A program made the translations under genes and the position numbers. The notes under the pieces were generated by a model that was given only the letters and a program-made list of their open reading frames with translations, did not search any database and was not told the DNA's origin. Of a stretch of DNA of 38,326 nt, positions 1 to 8,141 are shown one piece after another. The DNA comes from Bradyrhizobium sp. STM 3843 (lineage in GTDB: Bacteria > Pseudomonadota > Alphaproteobacteria > Rhizobiales > Xanthobacteraceae), in assembly GCF_000239815.1 (NCBI RefSeq), contig NZ_CAFK01000112.1, positions 1-38,326 on the forward strand, in the 5' to 3' direction. Within the stretch, counting starts at the first letter, position 1, and the number at the start of each line of letters is the position of its first letter.

Positions 1-15
1 CAGGCGAGGACCCAT

Positions 16-35
16 AACCACCAGCAAAGGTGGTT
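16..35 (-). terminator. Small hairpin downstream of the LysR gene
   Basis: A 7-bp perfect inverted repeat (AACCACC / GGTGGTT, 6-nt loop) lies about 85 bp beyond the stop of the minus-strand LysR gene. It has no T-tract on the minus strand, so any terminator role is tentative. Confidence 0.22.
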
Positions 36-118
36 GGGGCAAGCCGGAGCTGCAGCCGTCGCAACATCAGCTTCACGGATTATGGTCCCGGCGTTCGCCG
101 CGACGACTTTGAGCAAAG

Positions 119-1036
119 TTAGACAGACTTCGTTTGCTGATCACGCTTCCGCCATTCCGCAACGAATGCGACGAAAGCCGCGAGCGCCGGCGGCGGCTGG
201 CGCCGGCTCGGATAATATAGAAACGGTCCGGGAAACGGCGGGCACCAGTCTTCCAGCACGCTGACCAGCGCGCCCGCGGCGACGGCCTCGCGCACATAGC
301 CGTCGAAGGTCGCCCAGTAGCCTACGCCGTCACATGCGGCGCGAAACGCAAGCCCCGAATAGATCGCGATCAGCTGCGCGGGCGGCGAGAGTTTGATCAC
401 ATGGCCATCCTTCTCGAACTCCCAGTCCAGCATCGCTCCGGACGAAAACCGCGTACGAATGCAGGCATGCCGCAACAAATCGCGCGGATGCGCGGGGCGC
501 CCGTGCCGAGCCACATATTGCGGTGAAGCAACGATGGCATAGCGCTGCTCGCCGCCGAGCGAGACCGCGATCATGTCCTGCGCCAGATGCTCACCGTAGC
601 GGACGCCGGCATCGAAGCCGCCCCGCACGATATCGACGAAACCGCTGTCGGCCACGATCTCGAGCTCGATCCGGGGATGGGCGGCCAGGAACGGCGCCAC
701 CATCGGCGCCAGCACGAGATCGACCGCCGGCGGGGGCGCGTTGATCCGCAGCCGTCCGGCAGCGACCTCGTGCAAGCCGCGCACCTGGTCGATCGCGGCG
801 CTGACCTCGCCGAGTGCCGGCCCGAGGCGCGCCAGCAGCAATTCACCGGCTTCGGTCAGCGCCAGGCTGCGCGTCGTCCGGTTCAGCAACCGCACCCCGA
901 GCTGCTCCTCCAGGTCTTTGAGACGCTGGCTCAGGCTCGAGACGGCAACCCCCTGCTCGCGCGCCGCACGGCGGAAATTGCCGCTGCGGGCGACCGCGAC
1001 GAAGGCCTGGAGATCGCGCAGGTCGGGCTCGCTCAT
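119..1036 (-). CDS. LysR-family transcriptional regulator
   Basis: A 305-residue protein of normal LysR length. Residues 1-60 form the winged helix-turn-helix (starts [15 protein letters not shown], then [20 protein letters not shown] and the conserved [23 protein letters not shown]). Residues 90-295 form the periplasmic-binding-like effector domain. It belongs to the subgroup often linked to oxidoreductase genes. The start is placed at the Met of MSEPDL; an in-frame Met eight codons upstream is less like the family. It is transcribed away from the aldo/keto reductase at 1158, the classic arrangement for a LysR regulator and its target. The effector cannot be read from sequence. Confidence 0.93.
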   Translation of the reverse strand: MSEPDLRDLQAFVAVARSGNFRRAAREQGVAVSSLSQRLKDLEEQLGVRLLNRTTRSLALTEAGELLLARLGPALGEVSAAIDQVRGLHEVAAGRLRINAPPPAVDLVLAPMVAPFLAAHPRIELEIVADSGFVDIVRGGFDAGVRYGEHLAQDMIAVSLGGEQRYAIVASPQYVARHGRPAHPRDLLRHACIRTRFSSGAMLDWEFEKDGHVIKLSPPAQLIAIYSGLAFRAACDGVGYWATFDGYVREAVAAGALVSVLEDWCPPFPGPFLYYPSRRQPPPALAAFVAFVAEWRKRDQQTKSV

Positions 1037-1157
1037 TGTTCGCCAATCTGAACACTGCATTCGTAATTGTCCAGCTTATCGAACCAATGAAAAGGGCCGA
1101 TATCCGCGTTGTCCAGGCGGCCCGCCGCGGCAGCCGTTTCAGCGAAGGAGAACAATC
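1037..1157. promoter_or_regulatory. Divergent lysR / aldo-keto reductase promoter region with inverted repeats
   Basis: The 121-bp gap between the two divergent starts holds two imperfect dyads: TGTTC-N8-GAACA at 1037-1054, abutting the LysR start codon, and TTCG-N16-CGAA at 1060-1083. Either could hold the T-N11-A type LysR site. AT content rises around 1060-1095, consistent with promoter DNA. No confident -35/-10 pair was assigned. Confidence 0.4.
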
Positions 1158-2171
1158 ATGGAAACCCGTCAGCTCGGTGCGACTGGCCCCACAGTGTCCG
1201 CCATTGGTCTTGGCTGCATGGGCATGTCGGACTTTTATGGTCCGGCCGACCGGTCCGAGAGCATTGCGACCATCCACGCCGCGCTCGATGCCGGCATCAC
1301 GCTGCTCGACACCGGCGATTTCTACGGCATGGGCCACAACGAAATGCTGATCCGCGAGGCGCTCGCCTCAGTCGGTCGGCACAACGTGCAGATCTCGGTG
1401 AAATTCGGCGCGCTGCGCGGCCCAGACAAGAGCTGGCTCGGCTATGACAGCCGTCCCGCAGCCATCCGCACTTTCCTGTCCTACTCGCTGCAGCGGCTCG
1501 GCGTCGAGGCGATCGACATCTATCGCCCGGCGCGGCTCGATCCCGCGGTGCCGATCGAGGACACCATCGGCGCGCTGGCCGAGCTGAAGCAAGCCGGCTA
1601 CATCAAGCATATCGGCCTCTCCGAAGTCGGCTCCGAGACGATCCGCCGCGCCCACAAGGTGCATCCGATCTCCGATCTGCAGATCGAATACTCACTGATC
1701 TCGCGCGGCATCGAGAGCGACATCCTCAAGACCTGCCGCGAGCTCGGTATCGGCATCACCGCCTATGGCGTGCTGTCGCGCGGCCTGATCAGCGGCCACT
1801 GGTCGAAGGATCGCGCGGTCAGCGATTTCCGCAGCAGCGCCCCCCGCTTTTCCAGCGACAATCTCGGCAAGAACCTCGCCCTGGTCGAGACCTTGCGCGG
1901 GATCGCCGATGACATCGGCGCGTCTCCCGCGCAGGTCGCGATCGCCTGGGTCGCAGCGCAAGGCCAAGATCATGGCAACGATATCGTCCCGCTGGTCGGC
2001 GCCAGGCGTCGCGATCGCCTGTCGGAAGCGCTCGGCGCGCTCGACGTGAAGCTGACTGCGGAGCAACTCGCCGAGCTCGACAAGGCGTTTCCGCCCGGCA
2101 TTGCGGCTGGCGCGCGCTATCAAGCCGCGCAGCTCGTGCACATGGACAGCGAAAGGACGGCGACGGCCTGA
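1158..2171 (+). CDS. Aldo/keto reductase
   Basis: A 337-residue (beta/alpha)8 NADPH-dependent oxidoreductase of the aldo/keto reductase family. The start at 1158 fits the family N-terminus ([28 protein letters not shown]); an AAGGAGAAC ribosome site lies about 6 nt upstream. The catalytic tetrad is only partly canonical: Asp51 and Tyr56 (LLDTGDFYG) and Lys82 are present, but the usual His in the Y-x-H-R-x-D-P segment is replaced, since the text reads YRPARLDP with Ala125 there. The C-terminal part (LIEYSL-type segment at about 177, cofactor region [16 protein letters not shown]) is intact. It is divergent from a LysR regulator that probably controls it. The substrate is unknown. Confidence 0.92.
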   Translation: METRQLGATGPTVSAIGLGCMGMSDFYGPADRSESIATIHAALDAGITLLDTGDFYGMGHNEMLIREALASVGRHNVQISVKFGALRGPDKSWLGYDSRPAAIRTFLSYSLQRLGVEAIDIYRPARLDPAVPIEDTIGALAELKQAGYIKHIGLSEVGSETIRRAHKVHPISDLQIEYSLISRGIESDILKTCRELGIGITAYGVLSRGLISGHWSKDRAVSDFRSSAPRFSSDNLGKNLALVETLRGIADDIGASPAQVAIAWVAAQGQDHGNDIVPLVGARRRDRLSEALGALDVKLTAEQLAELDKAFPPGIAAGARYQAAQLVHMDSERTATA

Positions 2172-2187
2172 CGCGTCGCGTCATCTC

Positions 2188-2205
2188 GCGGTGCGCTGGC
2201 ACCGC
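2188..2205 (+). terminator. Hairpin after the aldo/keto reductase
   Basis: GCGGTGC-GCTG-GCACCGC forms a perfect 7-bp stem 17 bp after the stop, followed only by TCTTGCT, so the U-tract is weak. It is a plausible but not strong intrinsic terminator. Confidence 0.35.
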
Positions 2206-2410
2206 TCTTGCTCCAGCGCATCTGGCCGGCGAGTGAGGGATTCGCCAAGCGCTCGCGGGATTCCAACAGATCGCGGTTCGCTGAGGAAGCTCATGGCCCT
2301 TTTGACACGACATTCGTAAACGCGGCTCTGAAAGCGAAGCGAATGACGGCGTCGGATCACCAGGAGCGAAATCGGCGGCCCGCGGGGCAGGAATTCAGAC
2401 CGGCCGGCAC

Positions 2411-2456
2411 CGGGCAAAAGGCGCCCATCGCGCCTTTCCTGCCCGGCAATTTTTTC
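2411..2456 (+). terminator. Strong two-part hairpin with T6 tract, just ahead of the 2471 gene
   Basis: An outer stem CGGGCA/TGCCCG (2411-2416 with 2440-2445) encloses a perfect 8-bp stem AAAGGCGC/GCGCCTTT (2417-2424 with 2430-2437, loop CCATC). A CAATTTTTTC tract follows. This has the full form of an intrinsic terminator. It lies 240 bp after the aldo/keto reductase stop and only 14 bp before the start of the next gene, so it could instead act as a leader attenuator of that gene. Confidence 0.6.
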
Positions 2457-2470
2457 ATGAAGGGAAGACC

Positions 2471-3043
2471 ATGATCGAAGCCGTCGGCTCTGCAACCTCG
2501 CGCACCAATCTTCGCTCGGCCAGCCAGGGCGCCAATAATGGCGACTTTGACAGCGCGCTTTCCTCGGGCGCGGACCAGTCGCCCGCTGCGACATCGCCTA
2601 CATCGTCCCCCAGCGCAGCTTCGCCAACGGTCCTCGGCTCGGACTTGAGCCTGTTGTTCGCCAGCCCGCAGGAAGAACAGGCGTTCGCGAGCGACCTCTC
2701 GCGACGCCTTCAGGCGGCCGGCGTGGACACGTCACACGCCATCAATCTGACAGTCGGCAGCGATGGAGAGGTGAAAGCCGAGACCGGCACCAAGGACGCA
2801 GACAAGATCGATGCCGTGTTCGCCGCGGATCCCGCGTTTGCAAATGAGTATCGCAAGATCGCCAACACCGAACTCTCCAACGCCATCGGCAGGCAACTCG
2901 CCGACTACATGAAGACGAATTCCAACGGCCATGACGCGATATGGCAGGCTTACGCGAACAACATCGCGACCATCAAGGGCGAGGCAGGCGAGCTGTCGTT
3001 GAACGGCGGCACGCTGCAGGCGGCAGTGGATCTGAGCGCGTGA
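2471..3043 (+). CDS. Hypothetical protein, Ser/Thr/Ala-rich N-terminus
   Basis: A 190-residue protein I do not recognise. The ribosome site GAAGGGAAG lies about 6 nt before ATG 2471. Residues 1-60 are rich in Ser, Thr, Ala, Asn and Gln and look disordered. Residues 60-190 are more ordered, with predicted helices (EEQAFASDLSRRLQAAG; AFANEYRKIANTELSNAIGRQLADYM). There is no signal peptide, membrane segment or Cys. The polar N-terminus resembles a type III secretion signal in composition only, and no tts-box-like motif was recognised upstream. It converges on the minus-strand adenylyltransferase with a 52-bp gap. Its function is unknown. Confidence 0.75.
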   Translation: MIEAVGSATSRTNLRSASQGANNGDFDSALSSGADQSPAATSPTSSPSAASPTVLGSDLSLLFASPQEEQAFASDLSRRLQAAGVDTSHAINLTVGSDGEVKAETGTKDADKIDAVFAADPAFANEYRKIANTELSNAIGRQLADYMKTNSNGHDAIWQAYANNIATIKGEAGELSLNGGTLQAAVDLSA

Positions 3044-3095
3044 GGTGCAGGGCGCCCGATCTGCATCTCGGCGCCATGTTGGAGCGAAGAACCCG

Positions 3096-3896
3096 TCAGC
3101 GATGCGCGCTCAGATCGGCGATGACCGGACCATCGCCGTTGAGCGGGTTGCTCGGATCGCGGCTGTAGCGCAAGGTTTCGAAGCGCATGGTGCGCGCATC
3201 CAGCATCAGGAGCCGTCCCACCAAGCCCTCGCCGAAGCCGACGATCTCGCGAATGGCTTCCAGCGCCATCATCGAGCCCAACACGCCGGCCAGCGCGCCC
3301 ATGACGCCTGCCTCGGCGCAGGCCGGCACGGTGCCGGGCGGCGGCGGTTCGGGAAACAGACACCGATAAGTCGGATTGAAAACGCCTTGCGCATTGGTCT
3401 CGTGTGCGCGGATCGTCGTCAGCGAGGCATCGAAGGTGCCGAGCGCGCCCGTGATCAAGGGCTTCTTGGCCAGGAAGCAGGCGTCCGACACCAGATAGCG
3501 CGTTTCGAAATTGTCGGAGCCATCGAGCACGAGATCGTAGCCGCCGATCAGATCGAGCGCGTTGTCGGCATTGAGCCAGGTGCGATGCGCAACGACATCG
3601 ACATGCGGATTGAGCGCAGTGATCCGCTCGGCGGCGCTCTCGATTTTCGGCCGGCCGATATCAGGCGTCGCATGGATCACCTGGCGCTGCAGGTTGGAGA
3701 GCGAGACGACGTCGTCGTCGACGACGCCGAGCGTGCCGACCCCGGCGGCGGCGAGATACATCAGGGCCGGCGCACCGAGCCCGCCGGCGCCGATCACCAG
3801 CACCGAGGCCCGCTTCAGCGCGGCCTGCCCGGGCCCGCCGACGTCGCGCAGCACGATGTGGCGGGCGTAGCGCTCCAGTTCTTCCTCGCTCAGCAT
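3096..3896 (-). CDS. moeB: MoeB/ThiF-family adenylyltransferase lacking the usual zinc cysteines
   Basis: A 266-residue E1-like enzyme of the HesA/MoeB/ThiF family, which adenylates the C-terminal Gly of a ubiquitin-like sulphur carrier (MoaD or ThiS). Visible motifs are GAGGLG (36-41) for nucleotide binding, Asp61/Asp62, NLQRQ (69-73), Lys84 and DGSDNF (125-130). The start at MLSEEELERYARHIVL matches the canonical family start. E. coli MoeB binds zinc through a C-x2-C pair in its YRC region and a second C-x2-C near the C-terminus. Here only Cys179 (TYRCLF) remains of the first, and the tail reads DPSNPLNG with no Cys. Cys193 (PACAEAG) is retained. MoeB versus ThiF cannot be settled from this window, as no carrier gene is nearby. 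Confidence 0.88.
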   Translation of the reverse strand: MLSEEELERYARHIVLRDVGGPGQAALKRASVLVIGAGGLGAPALMYLAAAGVGTLGVVDDDVVSLSNLQRQVIHATPDIGRPKIESAAERITALNPHVDVVAHRTWLNADNALDLIGGYDLVLDGSDNFETRYLVSDACFLAKKPLITGALGTFDASLTTIRAHETNAQGVFNPTYRCLFPEPPPPGTVPACAEAGVMGALAGVLGSMMALEAIREIVGFGEGLVGRLLMLDARTMRFETLRYSRDPSNPLNGDGPVIADLSAHR

Positions 3897-4019
3897 CGTC
3901 TGACCAGTCCCTCGCAGAATCCAGAACGGCGCGCCCATCACGTGCCTGAACCCAGGCTCGATTCGACCGACCAAGCAGATGTGGCTGGATTTTGCCGCCG
4001 CAAGAGCTTGGGATTTGTC

Positions 4020-5387
4020 ATGAGACTGTCGGGCTGGGCAACATCGATCTCCGCAACCGTGCTGCTCTGCGGCGCGCCGGCGCTGGCGCAGATGACCCCG
4101 CCAGCTTCCACGGTCGCCAAACCCAAGACGGTCGCGACCGTGCCGGTGCGACCGGCCGTGCAGGCGCCGGCCGATACCGCCAATGCGATGGCCCAGGCCG
4201 AACGGCTCGCGCTGCAATCCGATCTCGCCTGGGTCGGGCAATACAACGGCGCTATCACCGGCGAGGCCAGTGATCGCATGGTCAATGCGGTCAAGGAGTA
4301 TCAGAAGCTGAAAGGCGGCAAGCCGACCGGGGTGCTCAATCCGCAGGAGCGCAGCGTGCTCGCGGATAGCGCGCGGCGCAAACAGGAGAGCGTCGGCTGG
4401 AAAATCGTCACCGAGCCTGTGACGGGTGCACGTGTCGGAATTCCGACCAAGCTGGTGCCCCAGCAGGCCAGCGACGCCAACGGCTCCAAATGGAATTCGC
4501 CGACCGGAACCGTGCAAATCATCCTTGCGCGACGCAAGGAGGCGAATCCGACCACGGCAGCGCTGGCTGAGCGCGAGAAGACGGAGCCGGCCGGACGCGC
4601 GGTCGACTACACGGCGGTGAAGCTGGATTTCTTCGTGCTCTCGGGCCTGCAGGGCCAGCAGAAGTTCTACATCCGTGGCACCTCCAAGGGCGACGAGGTG
4701 CGCATTCTCACCATCCTCTACGACCAGACGATGGAGACCACGGTCGGGCCGGTGGTGATCGCGATGTCGAGCGCATTCAACGCGTTCCCCACACCCGCTG
4801 CATCGCCTCCGCCGCGGCGTATGGTCGACTATGGCACCGGCGTCGTAGTCAGCGCGGACGGTGCCGTCGTCACCGACCGCGAGGTCACCGACGGATGTCT
4901 GGCGATCACGATCGCGGGCATCGGCCATGCCGACCGCGTGGCCGAGGACAAGGAGCACGGCCTGGCGCTGTTGCGCGTCTATGGCGCGCGCGGGCTGATG
5001 CCGCTTAATCTCGCATCCGGCAGCGCCAAATCCGGCCTCGACATTATCGGCATCGCCGATCCGCAAAGTCAGGGCGGGGGTGCGGCGGTCAGCAGCATCA
5101 AGGCCCAGGCGGCCTCCGCCGGAGATGGCGAGGCTCCGCTGATGCCCGCATTGGGGCTCGGCTTTTCCGGCGCAGCAGCGCTCGATGCCAACAGCAAATT
5201 CGCAGGCCTTGCGCTTACGAAACAGACGACGGTCGCCGGCGCGACGACAACGGTTCCGAACCCGCAGGCCGTCTTGGTGCCTGGCGAGATCGTGCGCGCC
5301 TTCCTCGCCGGCAACGGCGTCAGCATCGATGGCAAGTCATCGGATGCCAGAGCCGCCACCCTGCGGGTGATCTGCGTGCGGAAATAG
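4020..5387 (+). CDS. Secreted peptidoglycan-binding protein with degenerate trypsin-like domain
   Basis: A 455-residue exported protein. Residues 1-23 are a Sec signal peptide ending ALA-Q. Residues 57-120 resemble a peptidoglycan-binding type 1 domain (WVGQYNGAITGEASDRMVNAVKEYQ, then GVLNPQER). Residues 125-255 are an unassigned beta-rich region. Residues 268-430 have the layout of a trypsin/HtrA-like fold (GTGVVVSADGAVVTDREV, then LALLRV, then GFSGAAALD). In that fold the expected His falls at Glu288 and the Asp at Gly314; only Ser383 in GFSG may be retained, so protease activity is unlikely. The start is the Met directly before the signal peptide; the longer upstream frame runs antisense to the adenylyltransferase. 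It is probably a periplasmic binding protein. Confidence 0.85.
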   Translation: MRLSGWATSISATVLLCGAPALAQMTPPASTVAKPKTVATVPVRPAVQAPADTANAMAQAERLALQSDLAWVGQYNGAITGEASDRMVNAVKEYQKLKGGKPTGVLNPQERSVLADSARRKQESVGWKIVTEPVTGARVGIPTKLVPQQASDANGSKWNSPTGTVQIILARRKEANPTTAALAEREKTEPAGRAVDYTAVKLDFFVLSGLQGQQKFYIRGTSKGDEVRILTILYDQTMETTVGPVVIAMSSAFNAFPTPAASPPPRRMVDYGTGVVVSADGAVVTDREVTDGCLAITIAGIGHADRVAEDKEHGLALLRVYGARGLMPLNLASGSAKSGLDIIGIADPQSQGGGAAVSSIKAQAASAGDGEAPLMPALGLGFSGAAALDANSKFAGLALTKQTTVAGATTTVPNPQAVLVPGEIVRAFLAGNGVSIDGKSSDARAATLRVICVRK

Positions 5388-5888
5388 GCCGCGAATAGCT
5401 CCGGCGCGCACGCAGCTCTGGGCTCGGCAACTTTGGCCCACTTCGCTCAATCAGTAGTTGCGGCGCGCGTAGATCGGCACGCCGGATGAACTACGTTTAC
5501 CCAAAATTAAGCAAGTCATTTTACAAAAAATTAGGAAGCTCTTGGCGTTGCGGAGCCTGTGGCCAGCGAAGACCAGATCATCGCGGCACGGCTTTTAAGG
5601 TCCCGAGCGCCCGATCGGCGGCGCGTTAAGCCGTTGGACCCCGACGCACCTTGCTATCAACTCAGAACGAGTCCTGCCGTAGTCAACCGGAATGTGAAGA
5701 CATCACCGAGGCATGACATAGTTCGGTCAGTTTTGTTGGCGTGCTGATTCGGACCACCGCGATTCCAATTTCCTTTGGATCGGACCGGGACCGTCCTGAG
5801 CGAGAATAGCTCCGCATCGCGAGTTGCGCGGTGCAACTCAGCTGGCGTTCCCATCAAGTTCCGTCAACATCCGAAGGACTGTCTCCCG
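5388..5888. other. 501-bp non-coding region upstream of parA-like gene
   Basis: No convincing gene is seen. Positions 5490-5540 are distinctly AT-rich for this genome (CCAAAATTAAGC, TTTTACAAAAAATTAGG). A perfect 7-bp hairpin GAGTTGC-GCGGT-GCAACTC lies at 5821-5839, 50 nt before the parA-like start, and could be a leader structure or operator. The 11-mer GAATAGCTCCG occurs near both ends (about 5392 and 5805). The short open frame at 5559-5747 has no ribosome site or family resemblance and was not called. Confidence 0.5.
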
Positions 5889-6674
5889 ATGTATACGATC
5901 GTTCTGGCCACCCAGAAAGGCGGCAGCGGCAAGAGCACGCTGGCCATGGGCCTCGCCGTGGCCGCTCAAGAGGCCGGACACAATGTGCGCGTGATCGAGA
6001 CCGACCGTCAGGGCACGTTGTCGAAATGGCAGGCCAGGCGCCATCAGGCCGAGCCCATCGTCGAAGCCGTGTACGACGCCAAGATGATCGAACAGCGCCT
6101 GGAGGCGCTCGCGCGCGGGGGTGTGACGGTCTGTATCATCGATACCGCGAGCGGCATCAACGCGGCGACGACGGCTGCGATCCGCCATTGCGATCTCTGC
6201 CTGATCCCGACCCGCCCGAGCGTCGCCGACATCGAAGCTACTGCACCAACGTTGAGCGTGGTGCGCGCCTGGCGCAAAGCGTTTGCCTTCGTGCTCAACC
6301 AGACGCCGATCCGCGGCGGCCATCGCGTCAGCGACGCCACCACGGCGCTCGACAACGACGCTCCGCGCGACATCGCCGAAGTGTTGGCACAGCCCTTCAT
6401 CATGATGCGCAACGACCATCAGGATGCGCTTGCTGCCGGCCTCGGCGTCAACGAATTCGCGCCCGAAGGCAAATGCGCGCAGGAAATCCGCAGCCTGTGG
6501 CGCTGGACCCTCGGCAAGGTCGCCGGCGACCAGGTGGTGCAGGAGGCGAACGAGCTGATGGAGGTCCAATTCCCGATCCTGCTCCGGCCGACGGTCGAGG
6601 AGCACGAGGCCACCGCGGCGCGTGCCTATCCCACCTGGGCCGACAGCAACATCACCTGGGACACCGGATTATAG
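5889..6674 (+). CDS. Orphan ParA/MinD-family P-loop ATPase
   Basis: A 261-residue deviant-Walker ATPase. Residues 10-17 are KGGSGKST with the signature Lys10 and P-loop Lys15. Asp39 lies in ETDRQGT, and IDTASG at 84-89 is the Walker B position, with Ala-Ser replacing the usual Pro-Pro. The start at 5889 follows GAAGGA about 10 nt upstream; longer in-frame starts lack a ribosome site. No parB-like partner, replication gene or parS-like site is seen, so this is not a plain chromosome or plasmid partition locus. Orphan ParAs in alphaproteobacteria position protein cargo or regulate cell size; the cargo here is unknown. It converges on the small membrane-protein gene at 6813. Confidence 0.88.
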   Translation: MYTIVLATQKGGSGKSTLAMGLAVAAQEAGHNVRVIETDRQGTLSKWQARRHQAEPIVEAVYDAKMIEQRLEALARGGVTVCIIDTASGINAATTAAIRHCDLCLIPTRPSVADIEATAPTLSVVRAWRKAFAFVLNQTPIRGGHRVSDATTALDNDAPRDIAEVLAQPFIMMRNDHQDALAAGLGVNEFAPEGKCAQEIRSLWRWTLGKVAGDQVVQEANELMEVQFPILLRPTVEEHEATAARAYPTWADSNITWDTGL

Positions 6675-6694
6675 GATTCGCCTTCGCAAGGACC

Positions 6695-6715
6695 TCTCAC
6701 GCGCTTCGCGTGAGA
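6695..6715 (+). terminator. Hairpin after the ParA-type gene
   Basis: A perfect 8-bp stem TCTCACGC/GCGTGAGA with loop GCTTC starts 20 bp after the stop. No T-tract follows. It may act with the larger hairpin at 6731-6790 to separate the convergent genes. Confidence 0.4.
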
Positions 6716-6730
6716 TACGAGCAGCCCCGG

Positions 6731-6798
6731 CCCAGAACGGGCGCTCCCTCTGGCACTTCGGGTCCCGGAAGGTCGAGCGTCCGTTCTGGGTTATTTTT
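6731..6798. repeat. Degenerate duplicate of mutM 3' end forming a 16-bp-stem hairpin plus T-tract
   Basis: Positions 6751-6791 match mutM positions 7176-7216 at 38 of 41 bases in the same orientation. This is the stretch encoding the C-terminal zinc-finger end of MutM. Translated on the minus strand, the copy reads [14 protein letters not shown] against [15 protein letters not shown] in the real gene, so Trp-Cys has become Arg-Asp and the stop is gone. The 16-mer GAGCGTCCGTTCTGGG (6775-6790) also has an inverted copy with one change at 6731-6746. The two make a long hairpin followed by TTATTTTT (6791-6798), which could terminate plus-strand transcription from the ParA-type gene. Confidence 0.8.
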
Positions 6799-6812
6799 GC
6801 AGCTGCGGCGCA

Positions 6813-7064
6813 TCAGCGATCGTCGAACAGCCATCGGCGCCAGGCGCGGGGCAAGAGATCGATGCCACGCGAATCGATCAGGCGGAAACGATCCGCCTGC
6901 GAGGGCTCACGCGCGTAGCGCAAAAGAAACAGCGCCATCATCGCGAGCCAGAAGCCCCAAAGACCATATTGGAGCGCTCGCCCCACGTCGGGAACACCGG
7001 TTCCCAGCGCGAGCACGATGATGAACGCGACAAAGACCAGCCATGCCGTCGGTCGAGCGCTCAT
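6813..7064 (-). CDS. Small inner-membrane protein, two membrane segments
   Basis: An 83-residue hypothetical protein with a strong ribosome site (GCGGAGG, 6 nt before ATG). Residues about 7-24 (AWLVFVAFIIVLALGTGV) and 33-50 (GLWGFWLAMMALFLLRYA) are predicted membrane helices. A basic tail with several Arg and Trp (LPRAWRRWLFDD) follows. I do not recognise a named family. It lies between mutM and the damaged copy of the mutM 3' end, in the same direction as mutM with a 104-bp gap, so it may have been inserted or duplicated there. Confidence 0.75.
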   Translation of the reverse strand: MSARPTAWLVFVAFIIVLALGTGVPDVGRALQYGLWGFWLAMMALFLLRYAREPSQADRFRLIDSRGIDLLPRAWRRWLFDDR

Positions 7065-7168
7065 AGCAACCTCCGCTTGACAGACCTGCAGGAGGATCTA
7101 GGGGCGGCGCAAGGAGATTCAATCGGCGCCCGGGCGACGAAGCCTGCGCGTCACCCATCCGCAATTCG

Positions 7169-8050
7169 TTATTTCTGGCACTTCGGGCACCAGAAGGTCG
7201 AGCGTCCGTTCTGGGTGAATCGCTTGACCACGCCGTCACAACCCCTGGTCCGGCAGGGCTGGCCTTCCCGATCATAGACCTGGAACGAATGCTGGAAGTA
7301 GCCGAGCTCACCGCTCGTCTGGCGATGGTCGCGCAATGACGATCCGCCGGCCTTGATCGCCTCGTTCAGCACCGCATGGATCGCCTCGACCAGTTTCTCG
7401 GCGCGCTCGGTGGGTTCGGCTTTCTTCGTGGCCAGCGTTGCCGCGAGCCGTCGCGGCGAGAGCTGCGCGCGAAACAGCGCCTCGCAGACATAGATATTGC
7501 CAAGCCCCGCCACCACCCGCTGGTCGAGCAGGGCGGCCTTCAGACTGGTCTTCTTGTTGGCGCACGACCGCGCCAGCATCGCCGCATCGAATTCGTTGCC
7601 GAGCGGCTCGGGCCCGAGGTCCTTCAGGAGCGGCTCGCCGTCCAGCGCGTTGCGCGGAATCACCTTCATGTAGCCGAAGCGGCGCGGATCGTTGAACACG
7701 ATGTCGGCCCCGGACGACATGCGAAACACGACATGGTCGTGGCTTTCGTCCTTGCCGCGCGGATGATGAAATTCACCGGGCGTCGTCGCGTCATCCGGCT
7801 TGAGCACGCGAAACGAGCCGGACATGCCGAGATGCATCAAGAGCACGTCGCCGGAGCTGAGATCGGCCAGCAGATATTTGGCGCGGCGGCCGAGTCCCGT
7901 CACGGTTTGGCCGGTCAGTCGCGCGACGAAATCCTTCTGGAACGGAAACCGCAAATCCTTGCGCTTGGTCTCCGCAACCACGATCCTTGCCCCCTCCATC
8001 ACCGGCTGCAGGCCGCGGCGGACGGTTTCGACTTCAGGCAGTTCAGGCAA
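7169..8050 (-). CDS. mutM: Formamidopyrimidine-DNA glycosylase (Fpg/MutM)
   Basis: A 293-residue DNA repair glycosylase/AP lyase that removes 8-oxoguanine and formamidopyrimidines. The N-terminus [14 protein letters not shown] supplies the Schiff-base Pro2 and acid Glu3, with Lys58 (RRAKYL) the third active-site residue. Residues 266-291 form the zinc finger (Cys266, Cys271, Cys288, Cys291). The start is TTG at 8050, fixed by the obligatory Pro2, with GAGGTG about 7 nt upstream. It is divergent from ubiE with a 91-bp shared promoter region. Its 3' end has a decayed partial copy 425 bp downstream. Confidence 0.97.
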   Translation of the reverse strand: MPELPEVETVRRGLQPVMEGARIVVAETKRKDLRFPFQKDFVARLTGQTVTGLGRRAKYLLADLSSGDVLLMHLGMSGSFRVLKPDDATTPGEFHHPRGKDESHDHVVFRMSSGADIVFNDPRRFGYMKVIPRNALDGEPLLKDLGPEPLGNEFDAAMLARSCANKKTSLKAALLDQRVVAGLGNIYVCEALFRAQLSPRRLAATLATKKAEPTERAEKLVEAIHAVLNEAIKAGGSSLRDHRQTSGELGYFQHSFQVYDREGQPCRTRGCDGVVKRFTQNGRSTFWCPKCQK

Positions 8051-8141
8051 TCAATTCACCTCTGTCGCCATTCACCTTATCGAAGTGACGTGATAGCGCC
8101 ATTGTAACGGGCACGCTATGGTCCCGTATCGGAGTAGGGTG

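Noticed and set aside
3897..5066. Upstream extension of the adenylyltransferase frame to 656 residues.
   Set aside because: The extension is antisense to the peptidoglycan-binding protein, and the enzyme has its canonical start at 3896.
5559..5747. 62-residue plus-strand open frame before the ParA-type gene.
   Set aside because: GTG start with no ribosome site, no similarity and no coding character.
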